Shown: piece by piece, positions 1 through 4,179 of the stretch | Numbering within the stretch: position 1 is the stretch's first letter | Layout of the letters: each line of letters begins with the position of its first letter | Assembly (NCBI GenBank): GCA_937900125.1 | Contig: CALCEK010000174.1 | Coordinates: 1-5,768, forward strand | DNA from: an uncultured Treponema sp. | GTDB lineage: Bacteria; Spirochaetota; Spirochaetia; Treponematales; Treponemataceae | Reading direction: 5' to 3' | Length of the DNA: 5,768 bases | Notes under the pieces: generated by a model | What the model was told of the DNA's origin: nothing | Seen by the model: only the letters and a program-made list of their open reading frames with translations | Databases searched by the model: none | Translations under genes and position numbers: made by a program

Positions 1-1
1 A

Positions 2-190
2 TGCATATATTTGGTTGAGTTTTTAGACAGTCTGGGGCGGGGGGGCGGTTCAGTGCGCGACGGGGACTCAATCGACTTCTCCGAGTTTGACCTATTGTGT
101 AAAATTATGTATAATATATTTACAAAAGCGGTGCGAAAGAACGTGTCTCTCAAGCGTGGCTTGCGTGGATTGCGGACGAACAGCGCATAA
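2..190 (+). CDS. Possible 3' end of a gene entering from the left edge, function unknown
   Basis: This plus-strand frame is open from the left edge to a TAA at 188-190, giving 62 residues with no start inside the window required. It reads plausibly as protein, with a Gly/Arg-rich turn (GRGGGS), an acidic stretch (DGDSIDFSEFD), a hydrophobic helix-like stretch (LLCKIMYNIF) and a basic tail (KAVRKNVSLKRGLRGLR). Third codon positions are rich in G and C compared with the genes to the right, which fits foreign DNA or a different gene class. I recognise no family. Against it: a near-consensus promoter lies inside this frame at 87-115, the last third overlaps a palindrome-rich stretch, and the minus strand is also open over much of this interval. 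It could be a chance open frame. The upstream sequence would settle it. Confidence 0.3.
   Translation, partial: CIYLVEFLDSLGRGGGSVRDGDSIDFSEFDLLCKIMYNIFTKAVRKNVSLKRGLRGLRTNSA
87..115 (+). promoter_or_regulatory. Near-consensus sigma-70 promoter reading rightward
   Basis: A -35 box TTGACC (87-92, five of six matches) is followed after exactly 17 bases by a perfect -10 box TATAAT (110-115). Transcription would start near 122. It is the best promoter match I found in the window. No start codon with a ribosome binding site follows on the plus strand before the opposing 48-residue gene, so the transcript would be non-coding or antisense. The prediction rests on sequence match alone. Confidence 0.55.
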
Positions 191-258
191 ACTGCTCGCA
201 GGTTTTACAGGACGCGCTTTTGGCGCGGATTTAACTTTCTTGAGCAATGCGACTTCGG
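122..258 (+). ncRNA. Candidate structured RNA downstream of the 87-115 promoter
   Basis: This GC-rich stretch lies between the promoter's expected start and the end of the opposing small gene, and holds no convincing gene. An outer stem CTCAAG (149-154) with CTTGAG (239-244) encloses two hairpins: CGAACAG (177-183) with CTGCTCG (192-198), one mismatch on the plus strand but a G-U pair on the minus strand; and CGCGC (213-217) with GCGCG (223-227), loop TTTTG. Just outside lies GAC-TTCG-GTT (251-260), a C(UUCG)G tetraloop on the plus strand. A near-perfect tandem 9-mer, GCGTGGCTT/GCGTGGATT, sits at 154-171. It could be a small RNA from the plus promoter, the 3' untranslated end of the minus-strand gene, or the remains of a mobile cassette. 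I match it to no known RNA family. Confidence 0.28.
213..240 (+). terminator. Weak intrinsic-terminator-like hairpin
   Basis: A five-base-pair all-GC stem (CGCGC 213-217, GCGCG 223-227) is followed on the plus strand by a T-rich but interrupted run, ATTTAACTTTCTT (229-241). It would stop transcripts from the promoter at 87-115 before they run against the small gene at 259-405. The T-tract is imperfect and the stem short, so this is tentative. Confidence 0.3.
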
Positions 259-405
259 TTACTGCAATTCAGACTCATCAAACATGGGTTTTTCCGTTTT
301 TGCACGTTCAAGGATTTCTATTGCTTCCTGCACTTTGTTTGCTTCAAGGAGTTTTTGGATTCTCCGCATAAATGCCCAAAATTCTTTGCTTGTTATGTAT
401 TCCAT
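259..405 (-). CDS. Small 48-residue hypothetical protein
   Basis: A minus-strand gene of 48 residues, from ATG at 405-403 to TAA at 261-259. The start is well supported: AGGAG lies at 419-415, nine bases before the ATG, and an in-frame TAG just upstream excludes a longer protein. The protein begins MEYITSKEFWAFMRRIQKLL and continues with EANKVQEAIEILERAK. It is highly charged and looks almost entirely helical, with heptad-like spacing of Leu and Ile, so a short helical hairpin or coiled coil is likely. There is no signal peptide, membrane segment or obvious metal site. It is divergent from the gene at 560 and shares a 154-base spacer with it. I do not recognise the family; a small phage or cassette-borne accessory protein is a guess. 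That it is a real gene is fairly secure; its function is unknown. Confidence 0.65.
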   Translation of the reverse strand: MEYITSKEFWAFMRRIQKLLEANKVQEAIEILERAKTEKPMFDESELQ

Positions 406-410
406 AATTA

Positions 411-420
411 GATTCTCCTA
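411..420 (-). promoter_or_regulatory. Ribosome binding site of the 48-residue gene
   Basis: On the minus strand this reads TAGGAGAATC, with AGGAG at 419-415 and nine bases before the ATG at 405. This site is the main reason for calling such a short frame a gene. Confidence 0.65.
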
Positions 421-459
421 CAAACCGACTTTTTGCTTTGTTCAACGCAACAATGCCAC

Positions 460-488
460 ACATTACCAAAAATGATAACTTATATCAA
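460..488 (-). promoter_or_regulatory. Possible promoter of the 48-residue gene
   Basis: On the minus strand TTGATA (488-483) is followed after 17 bases by TAATGT (465-460), preceded by TGG, which resembles an extended -10 element. Only half of the -10 positions match consensus. It is placed correctly for a transcript with a leader of about 50 bases. Confidence 0.3.
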
Positions 489-511
489 TCAGTTTCAGAA
501 CAGGTTTAATA

Positions 512-540
512 TAGACGACCAGACATAAAATCCTTATATT
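512..540 (+). promoter_or_regulatory. Possible promoter of the 96-residue gene
   Basis: TAGACG (512-517, four of six matches to TTGACA) and TATATT (535-540, five of six matches to TATAAT) are 17 bases apart. Transcription would begin near 547, leaving a very short leader that still includes the ribosome binding site at 548-555. Confidence 0.35.
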
Positions 541-559
541 TAAAAACAAAGGGGGCGTT

Positions 560-850
560 ATGTCTGTTTTAGTTTCGGAGGATAATGAAGAAATGGTCGC
601 GACTTGTGACTGCGGTTGCAAGGAGGGCGTTCACCTAAAACTGATGCGTTGGAGCGACGAGCCACCAGAACTAGCAATTGCCCTTGTGACCGACCGCTTT
701 TATGCGGGGCAGGAAACGTTCTGGACTCGCTTTTTGGAAAAGATAAAGCGAATCCTATGCGTCATAAAAAACAAGGAATACCAATACTGCGAGATACTGA
801 TAGAAGAAAAAGACTTTCAGAAATTCAAGGATTTTGTGAACAAATTATAA
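560..850 (+). CDS. 96-residue hypothetical protein with a Cys-x-Cys-x-Cys cluster
   Basis: The ATG at 560 is preceded by AAAGGGGG (548-555), a strong ribosome binding site four bases upstream. Residues 1-13 are acidic, then TCDCGCKEG (15-23) puts Cys at 16, 18 and 20 with a His at 25; further Cys lie at 67 and 77. The middle is beta-like and aromatic (Trp31, Phe47, Tyr48, Trp55), the stretch 55-72 is a basic amphipathic helix (RFLEKIKRIL), and the end is a charged helix (EEKDFQKFKDFVNKL). The layout recalls small proteins of phages and mobile elements that begin with a Cys-Gly-Cys motif followed by a sheet, a basic helix and a DF-x-x-F-x-x-F tail; that is from memory, not a search. The Cys cluster could bind a metal. 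No membrane segment is seen, so it is probably cytoplasmic. Codon use is less AT-biased than in the operon to the right. Real gene likely; function unknown. Confidence 0.7.
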   Translation: MSVLVSEDNEEMVATCDCGCKEGVHLKLMRWSDEPPELAIALVTDRFYAGQETFWTRFLEKIKRILCVIKNKEYQYCEILIEEKDFQKFKDFVNKL

Positions 851-852
851 CC

Positions 853-880
853 GTGCATTACAGAAAGTTTGAAAATGCGT
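853..880. other. Weak hairpin between convergent genes
   Basis: GTGCATT (853-859) can pair with AATGCGT (874-880) across a 14-base loop, with two G-U pairs. It lies in the 65-base gap between the convergent genes ending at 850 and 916. No T-tract follows on the plus strand, so it is a poor terminator; the minus strand, however, is T-rich after the stop at 916 (TTTTTGAGTTTTTC). Low support. Confidence 0.2.
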
Positions 881-915
881 AGCCAAGTTCGATAGCGACA
901 AGAAAAACTCAAAAA

Positions 916-1887
916 TTACCAATAGCAACCATTTTCTACGCTGGTAAAATTTTGTGGAGTTTCTTCTTTACTTGGTTTTATCCAGCTATTGTTTATAAAT
1001 TTTTTGAATTTTGTCTGCTCATGAATCCAGCGATTCCCATAGATTCCAAACAACATTTGTGTCCACCCTGCTAAGTGAACTGCTATTTTTCCCATACGTT
1101 TTATATGTGCTGCAAGAGGGAGTCCATATGCTCCGCAACCTATCAATGCAATATCAAAATCAAGCTCAGAAATTTGCTTTTCCATATAGGAAAGCGCATC
1201 AAACCATGTAGTAAAACCAGAAGGGCTATTTGCAATAGACTGTACGGCTTTTACAGTAAGCAATTCGCTAAATTCTGGCAACACAGAAGTATCTTCAAAA
1301 AGAAATTGCCTCTTTTTGTACTGAGTTTTTATGGATTCGGTAAAAGGGTGTACAACTAAAACTTTTTTTCCTTCTAATGATTTTGTCCAAGGATTCTTCC
1401 AAAGGTACGGAGCATAATATCCTTCTAAATTTACGCGCACTGCATTTTTTAATTCTCCTTGCAAATAGGATTCTGCCTTTATATAACTTCCCAATACATC
1501 AATTTGGGGAATATCATTCATATATAATTCTGCAAGTTTTTTTGCAGAAGATTGTTCCATTGGAAAAAAGCCAGTATTTGGGAGATATTTTTTTACATCT
1601 GTCCAGTAGATTTTGCGTATGCAGTTCACCATATCTTTATAGGCTACAAAAGTTTTATTGTTTTGTGAGAAATAAAGAAGATTTTCAAGTTCATAAGTAC
1701 CAAATTTTGCAATCATATACCCACTTTTATATATATGATTTTCTATTTGTTCCCTTATAAAGTCATTCGCTTCTTGATTATAAAATTGGACATATTCATC
1801 TGAAAAAGGAGATGCATTTAAAAATTTGCGATTTATAACCTTTAGAAATGAAAGAGGATATCTAAGCCCCTGTCTAAAAAACTCCAT
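916..1887 (-). CDS. Conserved polysaccharide-locus protein, GT-D-fold glycosyltransferase-like
   Basis: A 323-residue, apparently soluble protein. The N-terminal part has MIAKFGTYELENLL (58-71), which resembles the (A)RFG-x-x-EL motif at the start of GT-D-fold glycosyltransferases; here the usual acidic first position of the DxE-type motif is replaced (Gly-Thr-Tyr-Glu). A second Rossmann-like half follows: GKKVLVVHPFTESIKTQYKK (173-192), then DFDIALIGCGAYGLPLAAHI (243-262), GKIAVHLAGWTQMLFGIYGN (266-285), and a tail KPSKEETPQN...VENGCYW. From memory, this C-terminal pattern is typical of a family found in capsule and exopolysaccharide loci; a substrate cannot be named. The start at 1887 is the first one possible, because an in-frame TAG lies two codons upstream, yet no ribosome binding site precedes it and the likely promoter abuts it, suggesting a leaderless message. 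It diverges from the glycosyltransferase operon. Family call moderate, activity uncertain. Confidence 0.6.
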   Translation of the reverse strand: MEFFRQGLRYPLSFLKVINRKFLNASPFSDEYVQFYNQEANDFIREQIENHIYKSGYMIAKFGTYELENLLYFSQNNKTFVAYKDMVNCIRKIYWTDVKKYLPNTGFFPMEQSSAKKLAELYMNDIPQIDVLGSYIKAESYLQGELKNAVRVNLEGYYAPYLWKNPWTKSLEGKKVLVVHPFTESIKTQYKKRQFLFEDTSVLPEFSELLTVKAVQSIANSPSGFTTWFDALSYMEKQISELDFDIALIGCGAYGLPLAAHIKRMGKIAVHLAGWTQMLFGIYGNRWIHEQTKFKKFINNSWIKPSKEETPQNFTSVENGCYW

Positions 1888-1932
1888 TTTCTAAGTTTAT
1901 ATAGTATTTTTTTATGTGTCAATGGAGTTTTT
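1877..1932. repeat. 12-bp perfect inverted repeat bracketing promoter and start codon
   Basis: AAAAACTCCATT (1877-1888) and AATGGAGTTTTT (1921-1932) are exact reverse complements separated by 32 bases. The left arm contains the minus-strand start codon (1887-1885). The right arm overlaps the minus-strand -35 box (1922-1917). The promoter therefore sits between the arms. Possible roles are a protein-binding site, a hairpin that hides the start codon in any transcript begun further upstream, or a short invertible segment. Confidence 0.6.
1894..1922 (-). promoter_or_regulatory. Promoter of the 916-1887 gene
   Basis: On the minus strand there is a perfect -35 box TTGACA (1922-1917). The -10 box is either TATAAA (1901-1896, 15-base spacer, five of six matches) or TAAACT (1899-1894, 17-base spacer, four of six). 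Either would start transcription within a few bases of the ATG at 1887, matching the absence of a ribosome binding site. An A-run in the spacer may bend the DNA. Confidence 0.45.
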
Positions 1933-1973
1933 CTTTCCTATAAGTGTCTTATTTATGAAAAATCTGCGCTTTA

Positions 1974-2002
1974 TTGAATAATTTTGCAAAAATGTTTAAC
2001 AT
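1974..2002 (+). promoter_or_regulatory. Possible promoter of the rightward glycosyltransferase operon
   Basis: TTGAAT (1974-1979) and TAACAT (1997-2002) are 17 bases apart, each matching four of six consensus positions. Transcription would start near 2009, giving a leader of about 70 bases that contains the palindromes at 2026-2056. The match is weak in such AT-rich DNA; the operon may also be read from elsewhere. Confidence 0.3.
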
Positions 2003-2025
2003 ACAAAATAGACTTATTCAAAAAA

Positions 2026-2060
2026 TTAGTTTTAGAACTAAGTACATTTTGTACTTTTTT
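2026..2060 (+). promoter_or_regulatory. Two abutting palindromes with a T-run: possible attenuator or operator
   Basis: TTAGTT-TTAG-AACTAA (2026-2041) is a six-base-pair hairpin. It overlaps by two bases a second palindrome, AAGTACA-TTT-TGTACTT (2040-2056), a seven-base-pair stem whose 3' arm runs into a T-run (2055-2060). The second hairpin looks like a small intrinsic terminator on the plus strand only, and ends 20 bases before the first operon gene. Because the two stems share bases, they could compete as an attenuator; alternatively the 17-base palindrome could be a dimeric repressor site. The stems are short and AT-rich, so chance is possible. Confidence 0.35.
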
Positions 2061-2079
2061 CCGTTTATGAGATAAAAAT

Positions 2080-2985
2080 ATGGTTGATGTTTCTATTATA
2101 ATTGTTAACTATAATACAAGGGAACTTTTACAAAATTGCCTTTCTTCTGTTTTTGCGCAAACAAAAGACATTTCATTTGAAGTGATTGTTTCTGATAATG
2201 ATTCAAAAGATGATTCTGAAAAAATGGTAAATGATTTTTTCCCTCAAGTAATATTTTTAAAGAACACTACAAATTTAGGATTTGGAAAAGCAAATAATGT
2301 AGCTAGAAAGATTGCTTGTGGTAAATATGTGTTTTTCTTGAATAGTGATACAATTCTTTTAAATAATGCAATAAAAAGTTTTTATGATTTTTGGGAAGAA
2401 AATGCAAAGTTTGTTTCTCTTGGGGCATTGGGTGCATGGCTTCAAGATAAAGATGGAAATATTATACATTCATGGGAGTATTATCCGAATATACATAATA
2501 TTACAAGACGATTTATAGTTGCCTTTTTAAGTCTGTTTTATGATTGGAAAAAAAATATTCTAAATAAAAACAAAAAAACAAATCCTACGACTTGTGTTCC
2601 AGGCTATATTACAGGTGCTGCACTTTTTATGCTTAATAATCAAGATGCAAACTTTGATGAACGATTTTTTATGTATTCTGAAGAAGCCGATATGGAATAT
2701 AATTCCATTTATAAAAAGGGTAAAGTGAATTTTTTATTATCTGAACCAAGAATAATCCATTTATGTGGAGCATCAAGTGGCAACAAAAAAGAAGTCGCTT
2801 GGTATGATTTTACAAAATGGTCAAACATTCAGATGAATATTTCATATATTTTATATTTAAAAAAGAATTTCCCAAAACATTTTCTTGAAATTTCGTTTAT
2901 AAAATTTTTTTGCATACTGCTTTTTTTGCATCCTAAAAATTATAAAATAGCTCACAAATTTATTTTTAATGTGCTAAAAGCATAG
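2080..2985 (+). CDS. GT2 family glycosyltransferase, rhamnosyltransferase-like
   Basis: A 301-residue GT-A fold enzyme of family 2, expected to transfer a sugar from a nucleotide donor to a lipid-linked intermediate on the cytoplasmic side of the inner membrane. Visible motifs in order: SIIIVNYN (5-12), EVIVSDNDSKDDS (34-46) for nucleotide binding, NLGFGKANN (65-73), FFLNSDT (85-91) in the DxD position, GYITGAALF (174-182), FDERFFMYSEEADMEY (191-206) carrying the catalytic-base region, and H-x-x-G-x-S (226-231). This order is typical of WbbL/COG1216-type enzymes, many of which are rhamnosyltransferases; the sugar itself cannot be read from sequence. Length is normal and the C-terminus (about 270-300) is hydrophobic and basic, suggesting membrane contact. 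The ATG at 2080 has only a weak GAGA site (2069-2072). It is the first gene of the operon, nine bases ahead of the next. Confidence 0.88.
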   Translation: MVDVSIIIVNYNTRELLQNCLSSVFAQTKDISFEVIVSDNDSKDDSEKMVNDFFPQVIFLKNTTNLGFGKANNVARKIACGKYVFFLNSDTILLNNAIKSFYDFWEENAKFVSLGALGAWLQDKDGNIIHSWEYYPNIHNITRRFIVAFLSLFYDWKKNILNKNKKTNPTTCVPGYITGAALFMLNNQDANFDERFFMYSEEADMEYNSIYKKGKVNFLLSEPRIIHLCGASSGNKKEVAWYDFTKWSNIQMNISYILYLKKNFPKHFLEISFIKFFCILLFLHPKNYKIAHKFIFNVLKA

Positions 2986-2988
2986 GAG
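2983..2988 (+). promoter_or_regulatory. Ribosome binding site overlapping the upstream stop codon
   Basis: TAGGAG contains the TAG stop of the GT2 gene and serves as ribosome binding site for the ATG at 2995, six bases further on. The overlap suggests coupled translation of the first two operon genes. Confidence 0.65.
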
Positions 2989-2994
2989 TATATT

Positions 2995-4176
2995 ATGAAA
3001 AATGTTTTGTATGTTTCTCCATATTCGCCCATATCTTCTGTGCAAGGTGCAGGAGGGCAGGCTTGCAATTACTACGTAAAAAAACTTTCTAAAATGAGTG
3101 ATATTTCTCTTTTGGTTTTGTGTGCCAGTCATGATAGAGATAAAGAATTTGTTGAATTGAAATCCGAAGGATTAGATGGAATCATTTTTCAAATTCCAAA
3201 AAAAAATATTTTTAGCCGAATAATAAGTAAATTCTACATCAATTATAGTGGATATTTGGATTTTCGATATGTAAAATCCATGATTAAAAATGCAATGCGC
3301 ATAAAAACCGAATTTTCGTTCACGCCTGATTTTGTTATATTTGACTGGGAAGAAACAGCCTATCTTCTACCTGATTTAAAAAAAATATTTCCAAACAGTA
3401 AGTTTTCTGTAGTAGAGCAAGACGTTGTTTCTCAACTTAGATTTAGATATTATAAAAATGAGAAAAATTTATTTGGTAGGCTATACAAATTTTTATTGTA
3501 CAAAAATATTTTGCGGCTAGAGAAAAAAATGTTTGGAAATATTGACATGGTTCAAGTATTTACAAAAAAGGACGCAGATTTAGTAAAAAATGTTTCTTCA
3601 AGTGTAAATATTTTTGTTATGTCACCATATTATCATAATTTCAATATTTTTCCTCTTGTTAAAAACCGAAAAAATGACATTTTATTTTATGGTTATCTTG
3701 CAAGAGCGGAAAACCAAGAGGCTGCCTTTTGGTTGATTGAAAAAATTTTGCCAAATCTTCCTAAAGAATGTAGATGTGTTATTTTAGGTGGAAACCCGCC
3801 AGAATCATTGATAAAAATGCAGAATGAAAGGGTAGTCATAACAGGTTTCCAAAGTGAAGAACAGTTAGTTGAATGGTTTAAAAATTCATTATGTATGGTT
3901 GTTCCTTTAAAGCATGGTGCTGGTATAAAAATAAAGGTTTTAGAAGCAATGTCTTCAGGACTCCCTGTTCTTACGAATGAAATCGGAATAGAGGGAATCC
4001 CTGCAAAAAATGGAGTTGATTATATACATTGTGAAAGTGAAAACGATTTTGTTCAAGGAATAAAAACTCTTTTGCAAAATAAAGATTATGCTTATAATAT
4101 TGGCAATTCTTCAAGAGAGTTATTGCAACGAGAATTTAATTATGAAGATTCTTCTTATTTATGTTGGAGCGTCTAA
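2995..4176 (+). CDS. GT4 family glycosyltransferase
   Basis: A 393-residue GT-B fold enzyme with two Rossmann domains. The N-terminal acceptor domain starts MKNVLYVSPYSP and has a Gly-rich loop QGAGGQ (17-22). The C-terminal donor domain begins near 227 (NDILFYGYLARAENQEAAFW), continues through VILGGNPPE (262-270), VVITGF (280-285), and then the diagnostic VPLKHGAGIKIKVLEAMSSG (303-322), followed by LPVLTNEIGIEGI. Glu317 is in the position of the conserved glutamate that contacts the nucleotide-sugar in GT4 enzymes. This P-L-x-x-G-A-G-x-K-x-K-x-L-E-A-M form is the retaining GT4 subgroup common in polysaccharide loci. It should act on the inner face of the cytoplasmic membrane; donor and acceptor are not predictable. 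Length is normal and no frame breaks are seen. Three bases separate it from the flippase gene. Confidence 0.88.
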   Translation: MKNVLYVSPYSPISSVQGAGGQACNYYVKKLSKMSDISLLVLCASHDRDKEFVELKSEGLDGIIFQIPKKNIFSRIISKFYINYSGYLDFRYVKSMIKNAMRIKTEFSFTPDFVIFDWEETAYLLPDLKKIFPNSKFSVVEQDVVSQLRFRYYKNEKNLFGRLYKFLLYKNILRLEKKMFGNIDMVQVFTKKDADLVKNVSSSVNIFVMSPYYHNFNIFPLVKNRKNDILFYGYLARAENQEAAFWLIEKILPNLPKECRCVILGGNPPESLIKMQNERVVITGFQSEEQLVEWFKNSLCMVVPLKHGAGIKIKVLEAMSSGLPVLTNEIGIEGIPAKNGVDYIHCESENDFVQGIKTLLQNKDYAYNIGNSSRELLQREFNYEDSSYLCWSV

Positions 4177-4179
4177 TAA

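Noticed and set aside
17..30. GAGTTTTTAGACAG resembling the start of the 916-1887 gene (GAGTTTTTTAGACAG on the minus strand)
   Set aside because: The match is short, T-rich and breaks down on both sides, so chance similarity is more likely than a dispersed repeat.
87..371. Plus-strand open frame of 94 codons
   Set aside because: No ribosome binding site, it crosses the palindromic region and runs antisense to the better supported 48-residue gene at 259-405.
284..475. Plus-strand open frame of 63 codons
   Set aside because: Antisense to the 48-residue gene and its ribosome binding site, with no translation signal of its own.
1..560. Integron attC recombination sites around the small genes
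   Set aside because: Single matches to GTTRRRY or RYYYAAC exist (14-20 plus; 446-440 minus; GTTAAAT on the minus strand near 236-230), but I could not pair them as proper attC ends around either gene. An attC covariance search (for example IntegronFinder) would decide.
616..882. Plus-strand frame overlapping the 96-residue gene
   Set aside because: It is an out-of-frame shadow without a ribosome binding site; the gene at 560-850 has a strong one.
1011..1760. Three plus-strand frames opposite the 916-1887 gene
   Set aside because: They are antisense to a gene with recognisable conserved motifs and lack start signals.
900..1935. 11-base inverted repeat AAGAAAAACTC (900-910) / GAGTTTTTCTT (1925-1935) flanking the minus-strand gene, as transposon ends
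   Set aside because: The word GAGTTTTT or its complement recurs elsewhere (17-24, near 349, 1324 and 4064), the arms are low in complexity, and there is no transposase or target-site duplication.
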